DNA of 64,000 bases from Acidobacteriaceae bacterium (GTDB taxonomy: Bacteria > Acidobacteriota > Terriglobia > Terriglobales > Acidobacteriaceae). Below the pieces are notes generated by a model. The model did no database searches and was not told where the DNA came from. It worked only from the letters and a program-made list of their open reading frames with translations. The position numbers were made by a program, and so were the translations under genes. Shown piece by piece: positions 33,643 to 45,200 of this stretch; the stretch's first letter is position 1; the number at the start of each line of letters is the position of its first letter. The stretch spans positions 1 through 64,000 of the forward strand of contig JANXUC010000157.1 of NCBI GenBank assembly GCA_025352065.1, in the 5' to 3' direction.

Positions 33643-34341
33643 TCACTTCCGGCTAATTAAATACAACAGTGGAAACAAATAAATCCAAACCACGTCGACG
33701 AAATGCCAATAAAGGCCGATGTTCTCAACCGGCGTGTAATATGCTGTGCTGAACTTGCCGCGGGCCGTCGCGACGACCAGATACGCCATCAATCCAAGGC
33801 CGATGACCATATGCAGCGCATGCATTCCGGTCATGGCAAAGTAAATCGAGAAGAACATCTGCGCGTGGTACTGGTTGACGACGTAGTCCGGATGGCCGAG
33901 AAGCTTTTCCGTAAATGAAAAGTCAGCGCCAGGCACGTGATGTTCCACGAACTTGTCGTGGTATTCCTTCGCCTTGACACCAAGAAAAGCCGAACCAAAC
34001 AGCATAGTGAAGAGAAGGAAGACGATGAGCAGCTTCTGCTTACCGAGCTGCGCGCAGCGCACAGCCATAGCCATCGTCCAGCTGCTGACAAGAAGTACGG
34101 CGGTGTTGAAAGCTCCCCAGCCCACGGCAATTGACTGACTGGCTGCGGCGAAATCATTGAAATACTTGAGGCGGTACACCAGGTAGGCGCAGAACATGCC
34201 GCCAAAAAACATGACTTCCGTGACCAGAAAAAGCCACATCCCCAGCGAGGCGGTATTCTGCTGCTGCTCCATGGTCATGAAGTGGTGGCGGAGCTCGGGA
34301 TGATGGTCAGGAGAATGGACCGCGGCGTGACTATCGCTCAA
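33643..34341 (-). CDS. ctaE: Cytochrome c oxidase subunit III
   Basis: A 232-residue membrane protein of the subunit III family. It has [24 protein letters not shown] in the first helix, [19 protein letters not shown] with the conserved His/Glu region, and the last helix [23 protein letters not shown], read in parts. Subunit III stabilises the oxidase and guides proton uptake. Its start overlaps the end of ctaD by 11 bases. Confidence 0.92.
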   Translation of the reverse strand: MSDSHAAVHSPDHHPELRHHFMTMEQQQNTASLGMWLFLVTEVMFFGGMFCAYLVYRLKYFNDFAAASQSIAVGWGAFNTAVLLVSSWTMAMAVRCAQLGKQKLLIVFLLFTMLFGSAFLGVKAKEYHDKFVEHHVPGADFSFTEKLLGHPDYVVNQYHAQMFFSIYFAMTGMHALHMVIGLGLMAYLVVATARGKFSTAYYTPVENIGLYWHFVDVVWIYLFPLLYLISRK

Positions 34342-35959
34342 CGGGGATCTCCTTCAATTCGTCGTAGTTGTAAGCTTCGAAGTCCACAACCGGGTCCACA
34401 TCGAAATTAAATGTTGGCGGCGGAGACGAGGTCTTCCACTCCAGGCCGGCGGCGTTCCACGGATTGTCGCCCGCCACTTCACCGTAACGCAAAGACCAGA
34501 GCAAATAGACCAAGGGGAACAAATATCCGATACCCAGGATGGTGGCACCCGCCGTCGACAACACGTTCAAAACCTGGAATTCGGGCGGATATTGATAGTA
34601 CCGTCTCGGCATACCCACATAGCCGAGGATAAACTGCGGGAAGAACGTCAGGTTGAAGCCAACGAACCCGATCAGAGCCGCCAGCTTACCCATGCTTTCG
34701 GGATACATGCGGCCCGTGATCTTGGGCCACCAAAAATGGAGTCCCCCTAAGTATGCCATGACCACGCCGCCGACCATGACGTAGTGGAAATGCGCGACCA
34801 CAAAGTAGGTATCCGTAACGTGAATGTCGACACCCAGCGTCGCAAGGAACAACCCGGTCAATCCGCCAATGGTGAACAGTCCGAGAAAACCGAAGGCATA
34901 AAGCATTGGAGTCTCATAGGTGACCGACCCTTTGTACATGGTCGCCGTCCAGTTGAAGACCTTGATGGCGGAAGGCACACCGATGAAGAACGTGAGAAAC
35001 GAGAAGATGAGCGCAGCGTAGACCGACATTCCGGCGACAAACATGTGGTGCGCCCAAACCAGGAAGCCAAGCACAGCAATGGCAACGCTGGAGAGCGCCA
35101 CAAAATTGAAGCCGAAGATGCGTTTGCGCGAAAAGCACGCAATCAGTTCGCTGATGATGCCCATGGAGGGCAAAATCATGATGTAAACGGCAGGGTGACT
35201 GTAGAACCAGAATAAGTGCTGAAAGAGGAGCGGGTCGCCGCCAAGTTTAGGATCGAAGATGCCGAGGTGGAATACTCGCTCAAGAACCAGCAGCACCAGA
35301 GTGATAGCGATTACGGGCGTGCCCAGAACCATGACCAGGCTGGTGGCGTAGTGCGCCCAGATAAATAGCGGCAGCCGCGACCACGTCATACCGGGTGCCC
35401 GCATGCGGTGGATGGTGACAATGAAGTTCAGTCCGGTAAAGATGGACGAGAAGCCGTTAATGAAAGCCGCCAAGCCCGCTTCGATTACCTTAGGACTGGC
35501 GAAGGCCGTGCTGTAAGGCGTATAGAACGTCCAGCCTGTATCGACGCCGCCGGTGATGATTACGTGCAACATCAGAGCACCAGCAATCACATACAGATAC
35601 CAGCTCAATAAGTTAATGCGCGGGAACGCGAGATCCTTGGCTCCGATCATGAGCGGAACCAGGAAATTGCCGAGAATCGCAGGCACGACAGGGATCAGAA
35701 AAAAGAACACCATCACGATGCCATGGCCCGTGAAGAGCCGGTTGTAGGTATCGGCCTGCACCAGGTCGCCCGCTGGCGTCAGCAGTTCAAGGCGAATCAA
35801 TAGCGCGTAAATGCCCCCGATAAAAAAGAAAAATGTAATCGAGAGCATGTAAAGGATGGCAATGCGCTTGTGGTCGACTGTAAGCAACCACGACTTCACG
35901 CCATGCTCCGCGTTGAGGTAGTTCGTTCGCTGTTGTGGTGGTAGTACTGCGGTCGCCAT
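34331..35959 (-). CDS. ctaD: Cytochrome c oxidase subunit I (caa3-type)
   Basis: A 542-residue heme-copper oxidase catalytic subunit. It reduces O2 to water and pumps protons. Key marks are [12 protein letters not shown] (low-spin heme His), [21 protein letters not shown] (Cu-B His and Tyr cross-link region), the HHMF pair ([11 protein letters not shown]) and [14 protein letters not shown] (heme a3 and Cu-B ligands). Length is normal for the A-type family. It is preceded by ctaC 61 bp upstream. Confidence 0.95.
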   Translation of the reverse strand: MATAVLPPQQRTNYLNAEHGVKSWLLTVDHKRIAILYMLSITFFFFIGGIYALLIRLELLTPAGDLVQADTYNRLFTGHGIVMVFFFLIPVVPAILGNFLVPLMIGAKDLAFPRINLLSWYLYVIAGALMLHVIITGGVDTGWTFYTPYSTAFASPKVIEAGLAAFINGFSSIFTGLNFIVTIHRMRAPGMTWSRLPLFIWAHYATSLVMVLGTPVIAITLVLLVLERVFHLGIFDPKLGGDPLLFQHLFWFYSHPAVYIMILPSMGIISELIACFSRKRIFGFNFVALSSVAIAVLGFLVWAHHMFVAGMSVYAALIFSFLTFFIGVPSAIKVFNWTATMYKGSVTYETPMLYAFGFLGLFTIGGLTGLFLATLGVDIHVTDTYFVVAHFHYVMVGGVVMAYLGGLHFWWPKITGRMYPESMGKLAALIGFVGFNLTFFPQFILGYVGMPRRYYQYPPEFQVLNVLSTAGATILGIGYLFPLVYLLWSLRYGEVAGDNPWNAAGLEWKTSSPPPTFNFDVDPVVDFEAYNYDELKEIPVER

Positions 35960-36020
35960 ATTTATTGCACCCGTCTTATTTCGAACTTCTTAGCTGCCAG
36001 CCTCTTAGCTGCAATCATCA

Positions 36021-37022
36021 TTATCGCGAACGTCCAGACTTCATTTGCGGCGGGCCCTTCTCGGCCTTCGCCGGGGCCGCACCTGCAGCCTGACCGGACG
36101 AAGGAGTGAGCGATTTTACGTAAGCCACCAGCGCCGCGAGTTGCTCTTCGCTGATGATTCCCTGGAAGGTCGGCATCACTGGCCTGAATCCGGCAACGAC
36201 CTTGGCTCCGGGATCCAGAATCGATTCGCGAAGATAGTTTTCATCCACCATCACGCTGCGACCATCTTCCAAGGCAACCGGTCTTCCGTAAATGCCTGCG
36301 AGCAATGGACCGCGACCTTGCGTATCCGAGCGATGGCAGGAAGCGCAGCCGAGTTCGGCAAAAGCCTTCTCGCCGGTTTGCGCCAGTGGCACGCTGGAAC
36401 TGCCGCCATTCAGCCAGGTCTGATACTCCGCTTCCGGCTGGACAATGATGCTGCCGATCATGCCGGAATGCTGGGTTCCGCAATATTCCGCGCAGAACAG
36501 ATGGTAGGTTCCCGGCTGTGTGGCGCGGAACCACATGATGGTATAACGACCTGGCAAAACGTCTTGCTTAATTCGAAATGCGGGAACGTAGAAGCTGTGA
36601 ATCACGTCCATGGAGGTCATGATCAGCTTTACATCTTTACCGAGCGGCACATGAAGCGTATTGATCTCGCGCGGCCCCTCGGGATGCTCCATCTTCCACA
36701 TCCACTGTTTTGCAACTACATAAATTTCGCTGGCATCCTGGGGTGGTGTACGTTCGTGGAAAAAGATGAGCGCGCCGCCGAGAAAGAAAGCGAAGAAGAA
36801 AAACATGGGGAGCACCGACCACGTGATCTCCAAGAAATGTGAGCCCTCAATCGCCGTGGGTTGCACCCCGGGCTTACGGCGGAACTTGACCGAAAGAAAG
36901 GCTACAGCACCGAAGATAAGGACGCACATGACGACCGAAACAAGAACCAGAAAGATATAGAGCGCGTCGACGCCTTGCGCCCAGTTGGACGCCGACTCTG
37001 GCCAAAATGGAGTATTTCCCAT
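36021..37022 (-). CDS. ctaC: Cytochrome c oxidase subunit II with fused cytochrome c domain
   Basis: A 333-residue subunit. Two N-terminal membrane helices (LYIFLVLVSVVMCVLIFGAVAFL and SVLPMFFFFAFFLGGALIFF, read in parts) are followed by the Cu-A domain (CAEYCGTQHSGM; Cys, Cys, His, Met ligands). A C-terminal cytochrome c domain has heme motif CASCHRS and a Met region (RPVMPTFQGIISEEQL). The fusion defines a caa3-type oxidase that accepts electrons directly from its donor, here probably ACIII. Its start is only 2 bp after the SCO gene stop. Confidence 0.94.
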   Translation of the reverse strand: MGNTPFWPESASNWAQGVDALYIFLVLVSVVMCVLIFGAVAFLSVKFRRKPGVQPTAIEGSHFLEITWSVLPMFFFFAFFLGGALIFFHERTPPQDASEIYVVAKQWMWKMEHPEGPREINTLHVPLGKDVKLIMTSMDVIHSFYVPAFRIKQDVLPGRYTIMWFRATQPGTYHLFCAEYCGTQHSGMIGSIIVQPEAEYQTWLNGGSSSVPLAQTGEKAFAELGCASCHRSDTQGRGPLLAGIYGRPVALEDGRSVMVDENYLRESILDPGAKVVAGFRPVMPTFQGIISEEQLAALVAYVKSLTPSSGQAAGAAPAKAEKGPPQMKSGRSR

Positions 37023-37024
37023 GA

Positions 37025-37903
37025 CTATCCGATCCGTCCCGTGGCCGTCTGAAGGGACGACTCACGGCGAAACAATATGAGGACAAAGGCACCCAGTACG
37101 AGCACCGTGGCGACGCCTGCCACCCGCAAGACGTTCATAATCACCGCACCATACCGCCCGGTCTGCGGGTTGTAGTGGTAGCAGTACAGCAACACCTGAT
37201 CCACCATCGTGCCGATCTTGTTTTGCGAGGCTTCAATCAGTCCGAAGCGCAAATCTTTGGGTGCGAATTCGATGCCGTAAAAATATTTTGAAATCTTGCC
37301 TTTTGGCGTAAGCACCACCACGGCCGCAGCATGTACCCACTGCATCGAGTGCGGGTCGAATTGATAATCAAAGCCTACCGACTTAGTCAGAGCCTGAATA
37401 TTCTGCTGATCGCCCGTGAGAAAGTGCCAGCCCTGTTCGGCGCCGTCGCGTCGATAGCGTAGCAGCAAGGATTTTTTCTTCGCGGCGGCCATTTCAGGCG
37501 TTTCGCGCGGATCGAAGCTGACCGTAACGATGTCGAAATCCTTGGCGGGAGTGAAGTTCACCGCTTTCAACGATCCGATCACGCCACTCTGCACTTCATT
37601 GCACAGCATCGTACAGTTGAAGTAGGCCAAGTTGAGGATGACCGGCCGCTTGCCAAAATAATCGCCCAGACGCACAGACTTCCCGGTCTCGTCACGAAAC
37701 TGAAGGTCCATCGGGACCTGCGCATCAAGGTGCTGATCCACGCCAATGCCCTTCAGCGTGGGTAAGCGTTCCCCAGATTGCGGCGTGTTCAGCTGAATGA
37801 TGTCACCCTTCATTTGCGCGACGACCGGAAGGGCGCACAAAAACAGCGCAGCCACCAACCCACTCAACTTCGACAGCCACCCGAATTGGAATTCCTTCTT
37901 CAA
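37025..37903 (-). CDS. SCO1/SenC-type Cu-A assembly protein with C-terminal helix
   Basis: A 292-residue exported thioredoxin-like protein. A signal peptide (LVAALFLCALPVVAQ) is followed by the SCO domain with metal-binding Cys pair FNCTMLCNEV (CxxxC) and His in QWVHAAAVVVL. It inserts copper into the Cu-A site of the oxidase. An extra C-terminal helix (VAGVATVLVLGAFVLILF) makes it membrane-anchored at both ends or at the C-end. It lies between the ACIII and oxidase genes. Confidence 0.9.
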   Translation of the reverse strand: MKKEFQFGWLSKLSGLVAALFLCALPVVAQMKGDIIQLNTPQSGERLPTLKGIGVDQHLDAQVPMDLQFRDETGKSVRLGDYFGKRPVILNLAYFNCTMLCNEVQSGVIGSLKAVNFTPAKDFDIVTVSFDPRETPEMAAAKKKSLLLRYRRDGAEQGWHFLTGDQQNIQALTKSVGFDYQFDPHSMQWVHAAAVVVLTPKGKISKYFYGIEFAPKDLRFGLIEASQNKIGTMVDQVLLYCYHYNPQTGRYGAVIMNVLRVAGVATVLVLGAFVLILFRRESSLQTATGRIG

Positions 37904-37931
37904 AGCTCAACCTAATCTCTATAACTTATCC

Positions 37932-37975
37932 GCTTGTCATTCCGAAGGGTTTCAGCCCCGAGGAATCTGCTACTT
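37932..37975. repeat. Variant of the dispersed repeat between act and SCO genes
   Basis: cttgtcattccgaag...gaggaatctgctacttc has the same outer words as copies A-F in reverse orientation but a different centre. It overlaps the last codons of the preceding minus-strand gene (37970). Confidence 0.6.
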
Positions 37976-38500
37976 CTTTTTCTTCGCTGGCGCAGCTTTT
38001 ATCGCTCCGACAAGTTCGCTAGACTCAGGCGGCGTTGCGACTGCCACCCCACGCGTAGGTAATCCGCGCGCAGCGACTAATTCCATCGCACGGTTGATCG
38101 GAATTCGCGCCTCTCCTGAATCCTTATCCACCCAGCCATAACTCTGGAGCTTGGCTTCCTCTCCATACAGCTGTTCGCGCATTTCCTGGACATCGTCACG
38201 TTGCAGCCGCGGCTTCGGAAACGCCTCAACTTCCATCACATCCATGGGATCGTTAGATTTTGGATTCGAAGTCATGTGACGCGTATCCGGCTTCATCGGA
38301 ACCATCGGGTTGGCGGCAACGTGATCCATCTGCGTGCTTTCCAGATAGTGATACATTCCCACCACGATGAAGAAGCTGACGATACACATCACGGCCAGCC
38401 CAATCAGCGAACCGACGATGGCACCCGTGCTGAAGTCCTCATGCTCGTAACCGTCACGCGCGTTGGAACCGTTCGAAGGATTCTTAGGGTGATTACTCAT
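37970..38500 (-). CDS. Conserved small membrane protein of the ACIII-oxidase operon
   Basis: A 176-residue protein. A single hydrophobic helix (GAIVGSLIGLAVMCIVSFFIVVG) follows a short cytoplasmic end (EHEDFSTGAIVG). The outside part contains PRLQRDDVQEMREQLYGEEAKLQSYGWVDKDSGEARIPINRAMEL, read in parts, followed by an Ala/Lys tail. In other ACIII-cox loci I recall a protein with a YGWVD...RIPI.RAMEL segment at this position. It starts 8 bp inside actF, so it is co-translated and is presumably an accessory subunit. Function unknown. Confidence 0.75.
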   Translation of the reverse strand: MSNHPKNPSNGSNARDGYEHEDFSTGAIVGSLIGLAVMCIVSFFIVVGMYHYLESTQMDHVAANPMVPMKPDTRHMTSNPKSNDPMDVMEVEAFPKPRLQRDDVQEMREQLYGEEAKLQSYGWVDKDSGEARIPINRAMELVAARGLPTRGVAVATPPESSELVGAIKAAPAKKKK

Positions 38501-39707
38501 GCGCAGGCTCCAAAACCGCTCCGGTCAACGGAGCATATAGCGGCAGCAGCGGTCGTCCTTGCAGGTTGCGGAAGAACAGGGCCACCCACACCCCTCCTAT
38601 CGCAACCGGGACGACCACATTCAGCCAGTGAAAGTAGAATCCGCCTTTGTTTTCAAAATTTGGCATGATCAGCCAGTACAGGTCCAGATAGCGCATAAAC
38701 AGCATCCAGCACGCGACCTTAACCAGGGTACCCTTGTTCTTTTTCAGTTGTGCCGATAGCAACATCATGAACGGCACTACAAAATGGAACAGCGCCAGGA
38801 ACAGCCCGAAATACTGCCAGCCACCGTGCAGGCGATCTTTGTACCAGGTAATTTCTTCCGGGAGGTTGCCTGCCCACATAATGAGCCACTGCGAGAATGC
38901 AAAGTACGCCCAGACCATCGTAAAGGTCAGCATGAACTTTCCGTAATCATGCAGGTGGTCAATGTGCAGAAGCGCCTTCATGGGCTCGTAACGCGCCAAA
39001 ATCACAGCCACGATTGTGGCCAAGCACAGCGCGGACAGTAACTGGCCAATCAAAAACAGCAGTCCATAGATAGTCGACGTCCAGCCGTACGAAAGCGACA
39101 TGACCCAATCAACTGCCGCAAAGGTTATGGTGAATCCGAACAGAAGTGCGCCCGGTCCGGCCAACGCGCCCAAACGCGAGTGACTGCGATTGCCCGGCGA
39201 GTCTTGTTGCTTCGACCACTCCGTAAAAAAATGAATCAACAGGAGCCAGATCGCGAAGTATACGGCTCCGCGCGCGGCGAACTTGTCCAGCGACAGATAT
39301 TCCCCGTGAATCCAACGAAGGGATTCGCTATTCGCCAGCAAATCCGCTTTAGCCCACGGATAAAGACGCGGCACTCCCAAGCAGAGTGGAATAAACAGGA
39401 AAAACATGATCCAGCAATTCTTGGCGGCAGCTTCCAGAATTCGCCGAATGACCAAGCCCCATCGGCCATTGGTCAAGTGAATAACAAGAAGCAAACCGAG
39501 CGATCCCAGCGACACGCCGAGCCACGCCATGAATCCGAGGAGATAAGCACGGAAGAATGCATCGGGCGAGGTGAAATATCCGATCAAAGCTAACAGCCCA
39601 AAAAACACTCCAACCACAAGCGAACGGCTGCGAATCTTATCCATCGCCGCTGGCACAGCGAAATCAGCGGGATTGAGGCGGCTGAGTGTGCTGACTTCGG
39701 TGCTCAT
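38493..39707 (-). CDS. actF: Alternative Complex III subunit F, NrfD-like membrane protein
   Basis: A 404-residue polytopic protein of the short NrfD/PsrC-like ActF type, with about ten helices (for example [31 protein letters not shown], read in parts). It contributes a quinol-binding or proton-conducting half to ACIII. It overlaps actE by four bases and the next gene by eight. The order actA-B-C-D-E-F supports the call. Confidence 0.87.
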   Translation of the reverse strand: MSTEVSTLSRLNPADFAVPAAMDKIRSRSLVVGVFFGLLALIGYFTSPDAFFRAYLLGFMAWLGVSLGSLGLLLVIHLTNGRWGLVIRRILEAAAKNCWIMFFLFIPLCLGVPRLYPWAKADLLANSESLRWIHGEYLSLDKFAARGAVYFAIWLLLIHFFTEWSKQQDSPGNRSHSRLGALAGPGALLFGFTITFAAVDWVMSLSYGWTSTIYGLLFLIGQLLSALCLATIVAVILARYEPMKALLHIDHLHDYGKFMLTFTMVWAYFAFSQWLIMWAGNLPEEITWYKDRLHGGWQYFGLFLALFHFVVPFMMLLSAQLKKNKGTLVKVACWMLFMRYLDLYWLIMPNFENKGGFYFHWLNVVVPVAIGGVWVALFFRNLQGRPLLPLYAPLTGAVLEPAHE

Positions 39708-40366
39708 TCCACGCCTCCTTCTTTCTTCTCTTCCTTCTTCGGAGGAGCAGGCGTCACGAGAGTCGCTCCCGAAGGCGCGTCGCCCTCAAACTTTGGCAAC
39801 GCAGTCGGCAGGTTCAAGCCCGCCGGAACGTCCGCTGCGCCTGCCTTCTGGCTCAATTGCAGCGCGCGAATGTAAGCAATGATGGCCCAGCGATCTTTCG
39901 CCGGAATTTGCCCGGAGTAGCCTTGCATGATGCCCAAACCGTTTGTGATCACGTCGAAGTAGTAGCCAGCCGGAGCCTTCTGCAAACGCTCAATATGGTA
40001 CGAGGGAGGCATGCGGCTAAAGCCTCTTGACGGAATCATGCCCTTGCCATCGCCAACGCGCGAGTGACACGGTGCACAGAAAATATTGTAGCGCTCCTGC
40101 CCTCGCTCCAGCACATCATGTGTAATGGAAAACGGCATGACTTCACCGGGATTATTGCCGATTTTGCCGGTGTAGAAATAAGAATCTTCATGCAGTTGGC
40201 CGCGCGCAACCGTTCCGTCGATCAGCAAGCGAGCCGAGCGCATGTCCGGGAAAAAATCATTGCGCGCTTGCGGCTTATAGCGCGGCTGGTCGTGCATATC
40301 CTGCCGGCAGGCGGAACAAATCGTTAGGATCAGCAGTGCTGGAACTAAAATCTTCACGCGCGTCAC
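39704..40366 (-). CDS. actE: Alternative Complex III subunit E, mono-heme cytochrome c lipoprotein
   Basis: A 220-residue protein. The GTG at 40366 overlaps the actD stop (GTGA), and it opens a lipoprotein signal ([14 protein letters not shown]) with a lipobox Cys. The heme motif is [17 protein letters not shown]. Further downstream are MPPSYH and [23 protein letters not shown], typical of the C-type domain in ActE. The Pro/Ala/Lys-rich tail is extra. It transfers electrons out of ACIII toward the oxidase. Confidence 0.87.
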   Translation of the reverse strand: MTRVKILVPALLILTICSACRQDMHDQPRYKPQARNDFFPDMRSARLLIDGTVARGQLHEDSYFYTGKIGNNPGEVMPFSITHDVLERGQERYNIFCAPCHSRVGDGKGMIPSRGFSRMPPSYHIERLQKAPAGYYFDVITNGLGIMQGYSGQIPAKDRWAIIAYIRALQLSQKAGAADVPAGLNLPTALPKFEGDAPSGATLVTPAPPKKEEKKEGGVE

Positions 40367-40893
40367 TCGGGCACCTCCGCGATGGAGATGGGCTTTAAGC
40401 CTTCGAGGAAGCGGCGCGTTTGTGGCGCATCGAACTTCGGATCGGCGGCAAACACACACAGGAAGAAGCGATCCTGCGAAGCTCGCTCGAATTGCGGAAC
40501 GTTAAACACGGGATGATGGGGTCGCGGTAAATCATTGAGAAACAGCATTCCGCCGACCGCCGAGAGCCCGCCAAAAAGCACGGTTAGTTCGAACGTGACG
40601 ATGACAAACGCCGGCCAGGAATTCAGTGGGCGTCCTCCAATGTTGATGGGATACGCAATCGTCGAAACCCAATATTGCAGCCCGAACCCGGTAAACATGC
40701 CAACCAATCCGCCAATAAGGCAGATCAAGCCAACACGATCTTTGTGGAAACCAATGGCCTCGCTCAAGCCATGCACTGGGAATGGGCTGTACGCTTCAAT
40801 ATCGTTATAGCCGGAGCGATGCGTCGCCTTTGCGGCTTCCACCAAATCCGTCGCCGAACCAAACTCCGCCATCAATCCGTTCAGGTCGCTCAT
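40363..40893 (-). CDS. actD: Alternative Complex III subunit D (DUF3341)
   Basis: A 176-residue DUF3341 membrane protein. It has a soluble N-terminal part ([34 protein letters not shown]), two transmembrane helices ([21 protein letters not shown] and [21 protein letters not shown]), and a soluble C-terminal part ([23 protein letters not shown]), read in parts. It is the structural subunit that spans ActB-ActC. It overlaps both neighbours by four bases. Confidence 0.88.
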   Translation of the reverse strand: MSDLNGLMAEFGSATDLVEAAKATHRSGYNDIEAYSPFPVHGLSEAIGFHKDRVGLICLIGGLVGMFTGFGLQYWVSTIAYPINIGGRPLNSWPAFVIVTFELTVLFGGLSAVGGMLFLNDLPRPHHPVFNVPQFERASQDRFFLCVFAADPKFDAPQTRRFLEGLKPISIAEVPE

Positions 40894-42275
40894 TTATGCT
40901 TCGCCTCCGCTTCCGGCAAAAGCATGCGAATTTCAAAAATGGAGATCATGGGCAGCACACGCACAAACAGGAAAATCAACATCAGGAACAATCCAATGGT
41001 TCCGAAGTAAGTCGCCCAATCCCACTTCGTGGGATAGTACATGCCCCACGAGGACGGCACGAAGTCGCGATGCAAACTGAGAATGACGATGACGAAACGT
41101 TCCAGCCACATGCCGGCGAGAACTACCAGCGAAATCAAGAACAGCAGGAACGGGCTGCGGCGCACGGACTTAATCCAAAGCACCTGCGGAATAATAATGT
41201 TGCAAATCCACAGCGCCCAGTAGGGTCCAGCATACGGACCGAAGAAGCGGTTATGAACAGTGAACCAGTCAATCGACTTCGGCCCGGAATACCATGCCAT
41301 GTAGATTTCGAGAATATAGCCGTAAGCGACAATCAGTCCGGTCGCGAGCATGACCTTGGCGGCGTTCTCAAGATGCCGCTCGGTGATCATGTCTTTCAAG
41401 TTGTAAACGGCGCGCACTGGGATCGCCAGGATCAACACCATGGCGAAGCCGGAGTAAATAGCGCCCGCTACAAAGTACGGCGGGAAAACGGTCGTATGCC
41501 AGCCGGGCATGATGGAAATTGCGAAGTCGAAGCTCACGACCGTGTGGACGGACAGCACCAGCGGCGTCGAGAGACCCGCGAGCAACAGGTAGGCGCTCTC
41601 ATAACGATGCCAGTGACGCGCTTCTCCGCGCCAGCCCAAGGCCAAGGCTCCATAGATGAAGCGCGGTATTGGCGTCGTGGCACGGTCACGCAGCGTAGCC
41701 AAATCTGGAATCAGCCCCGTGTACCAGAACACCGCGGAGATGGTCGCGTACGTGGAAACGGCGAAAACGTCCCACAGCAGCGGACTTCTAAATTGCGGCC
41801 AGACTCCCATTGTGTTCGGGATAGGGAACAACCAATACGCCAGCCACGGGCGCCCGACGTGAATCAACGGAAATACGCCAGCGCACATGACGGCGAAGAG
41901 CGTCATCGCCTCGGCAAAACGGTTGATGGAATTACGCCAGGACTGTCGCAGCAGATGCAGAATGGCGGAGATCAGCGTTCCAGCATGACCGATACCGATC
42001 CACCAGACGAAATTGACGATCGCGAAGCCCCAGCCAACCGGAATATTGATGCCCCAAATCCCGGTGCCTTTGTAGAACAGGTATCCGACGGCGACGCCCA
42101 GCACGCCGACCAGGCTGGCACAGGCAAGAAAGCCTGCAACCCAGCCGATCGACAGGGGGCGGACCAGCACGATATCGCTGATCTTCTCGGTGACGCTGGC
42201 GAGTGTGTGGCCCGGTTCAATGACCGGAACTTCCGCCAGCCCTTCGCGATCGAGAACTATATCTTGCGTACTCAT
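40890..42275 (-). CDS. actC: Alternative Complex III subunit C, NrfD/PsrC-like quinol-binding membrane protein
   Basis: A 461-residue protein with about ten transmembrane helices of the NrfD type (GYLFYKGTGIWGINIPVGWGFAIVNFVWWIGIGHAGTLISAIL, read in parts, and RLLWDVFAVSTY). It is expected to bind menaquinol and move protons. It begins 3 bp after the actB stop and overlaps actD. Confidence 0.9.
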   Translation of the reverse strand: MSTQDIVLDREGLAEVPVIEPGHTLASVTEKISDIVLVRPLSIGWVAGFLACASLVGVLGVAVGYLFYKGTGIWGINIPVGWGFAIVNFVWWIGIGHAGTLISAILHLLRQSWRNSINRFAEAMTLFAVMCAGVFPLIHVGRPWLAYWLFPIPNTMGVWPQFRSPLLWDVFAVSTYATISAVFWYTGLIPDLATLRDRATTPIPRFIYGALALGWRGEARHWHRYESAYLLLAGLSTPLVLSVHTVVSFDFAISIMPGWHTTVFPPYFVAGAIYSGFAMVLILAIPVRAVYNLKDMITERHLENAAKVMLATGLIVAYGYILEIYMAWYSGPKSIDWFTVHNRFFGPYAGPYWALWICNIIIPQVLWIKSVRRSPFLLFLISLVVLAGMWLERFVIVILSLHRDFVPSSWGMYYPTKWDWATYFGTIGLFLMLIFLFVRVLPMISIFEIRMLLPEAEAKHK

Positions 42276-42278
42276 GAG

Positions 42279-45200
42279 TTAGCCGCGCTCCGCGTGCTGC
42301 ATGTGCATTTCGAGTTCTGGATTTGGATTACGAATTTCCGCCAGATACGTGGTCCGTGGCCTCGTGTTCAGTTCGCTCAACATGCCGTAGTTGCGGGCTT
42401 GCGCCTTGAGCTTGGAAACTTTGCTTTCAGGGTTGTTCTGGTCACCAAACACAATCGCCTGCGCGGGACACGCCTGCTGGCACGCCGTCTGAATTTCACC
42501 GTCGCGCACGGCCCGGTCTTCGCGCTCGGAATCGATGCGCGCCACCGTAATGCGCTGAATGCAGTACGTGCACTTTTCCATGACGCCGCGGCTGCGAATG
42601 CTGACGTCGGGATTGCGCATCATCTTGAACTGTGGCGTCTCCCAATCCTGATACAGCAGGAAGTTAAAGCGGCGAACCTTGTAAGGACAGTTGTTCGAAC
42701 AATAGCGTGTCCCGATGCAGCGGTTGTAGACCATATCGTTCAGGCCTTCCGTGCTGTGGACCGTGGCTCCGACCGGGCAAACTTGCTCGCAGGGCGCGTT
42801 TTCGCACTGCATGCAAGGAACGGGCTGGAAGTGCGCGCTCGGATTATCGCGATTGCCCTGGTAATAAGCGTCAACGCGGATCCAGTGCATGTGGCGTCCG
42901 TGGACGACCTGCTCCTTGCCGACGACCGCGATATTGTTCTCGGAATGGCACGCAATCATGCAGGCATTGCAGCCTACGCAGGAACTCATGTCGATGGTCA
43001 TGCCCCAGGCGTAGCCCAGCTTGTTGTAGTTCGGATCTTTGTAGTCGACGTTCGGATACAGCGTGAAATCGCGCTCGGGCGCTTCCGTCATTTCCTGCGC
43101 GAACTTCGGATTGCCCTTGTATTCCTCGAGCGTTCCCTCGCGCATCACAGGACGGTTGACCGTCATGGTCTCAATCGTCTGGTAACCCTGCGTCGTCGCC
43201 AGCTTGTAGGTTGTGCCCACCTTGGAAATCTTGCCGCCCGAAGCCGTCCAGGATACATCGCTGGTGCGAACTTCGTAGAGATTGAAACCCGCTCCAGTGC
43301 CCACGCGTCCAGCAATGCGACGGCCGTAGCCCAGGAAAACGGTAATCGAATTGTCCGGGTGTCCGGCTTGAATCCAAATCGGAACATCAATCTTCTTACC
43401 GCCGACTTCCAGCGTAACGACGTCTTCACTCTTCAAGCCAAGACGCGTCGCCATTGCCGGGCCAATCCATGCCGGATTGTCCCAAGTCATCTTGCTCATC
43501 GGCTTGGGCAGTTCCTGCATCCACCCATTGTTGGAAAAAGATCCGTCGTAGATGCAGGGATCGCGGCGGAAATTCACTTCGACGGCAGCATCGCTGGCGG
43601 CAGCATTCGAAGCAGATCCAAAACTCGCAGCCTTCAGGCTGACAGATTTAGGAGCGAACTGCGTTCCAGTAATAAAACCGTCATGCACGGACTTCCGCCA
43701 GAGAGTCTCAAAATCGCTGGATTTCGACTGGCCCTGCCAGTACGCGCGCACCAGTTCGTAGCCCGTAATCGTGCTCTTTCCCATCAGCGCTGCAAGCAAT
43801 TCATGAGCGCTCTTGCCGTCATAAAGAGGAGCAATCAGAGGCTGCACTAGACAAACCGACCCGTCATAAGCGCGACCATCGCTCCAGGCTTCCAGCGGAT
43901 GCGCGCTGTTGACGTGCCAGTGACAAATTTCCGCAGTCTCATCGCGATAGAGGCCGTGATGGATGTGAATCGTTGTTCCAGAATCCATGATCGCATCATG
44001 CAAGCCCAAGTCGGCGGGCGCGTCATAGACTGGATTGCAACCGAGAACAACAAGAACATCCACCTTCTTGGCACGCAAATCCTGCGCCAGTTCACGTAGA
44101 GAAGCCGTCTGATCGACTGGGCTGGCATAAACCGGGTCTGTGTAGACAACCGTATGGCCCACATTGCCGAGACGCTCGTTCATAGCGTGGGCCAGAGCGT
44201 GAACCACCGCAGGCTGATGCTCGCCGGCAATTACAACGCACGCGCCGCGATGCTTTTCGAGGTCGGCAGCGACCGCCTCCAGATACCGACCCGCCTCGAC
44301 GGAAAGCGACACAACACCAGACGGGCCAGTGCCAAGCGTCCCCGCCAAGCCACGCGCAAACGTCTCAATTTCAGACGCCCGCAGAGGCAAACGATGCTCC
44401 GCCTTCACTCCGGTGGGCGACGGAACGCTCTCGACCACATACAGGCGATTCATGTTCCCATCGGGATTACGGCGCGAAGCGTAATCCCGCGTGTAGCGCA
44501 GCGATCCCGGGAAGCCTGCGGACAGAAAATCCGCATCCAGCGAAAGGATAACGTCTGCGTTTTCAAGCTTGTACTGCGTTTCAACGGCTTGCCCAAACGC
44601 CATCTGCGAACCAGCCAGAACCGTATCGCGATGCAGCGGCGAATACTGATGCCACTTGGCTTTCGGATACATCTGCAGAAGTTGGCGAACCTGATCGGCC
44701 AACGTGGGCGAAGAAATCGGCGGCGTCAACAACCGCAAACCCTCTCCATCGACAGCTTTCTGCCCCGACATCGGAATACGAATGGCTTCGACAAACGCCT
44801 TCCACGAATGCACATCGCCCAAATACGCTGGGGCCTGCGAGCGGTCGGGATCGTACATCTCAAGAACCGTGGCCTGCGAAAAAATGTCGGAAGCGCCGAG
44901 GCTGGCAGGATGATCGGGATTGCCTTCAATCTTGGTCGGCCGTCCCATGTGGCTCTCAACCAAAACGGGACTGGCGTAACCGCCCAGCATGGTTGCCGAT
45001 GCGTAATATTGCGGCCTGCCAGGAACTAAGTCCTCTGGTTGCTTCACATACGGAACAATCTGCTCGAGAGGTTGGCGGGTGCAGGCCGTCATTCCGGCCA
45101 GCGCCATCGACGCGCCCATCATCTGCAGGAATCCGCGGCGGGAGACTGAATCCAGCCACTCCGACGATCCCTTCGGGAATTCGCGATGCATCATGGCACG

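Noticed and set aside
40782-43850. Plus-strand open frame of 1022 codons
   Set aside because: It is antisense to actB, actC and actD. Those have clear Fe-S and NrfD motifs, while this frame has biased His/Arg/Asn composition without any motif. Long antisense frames are expected in GC-rich coding DNA.
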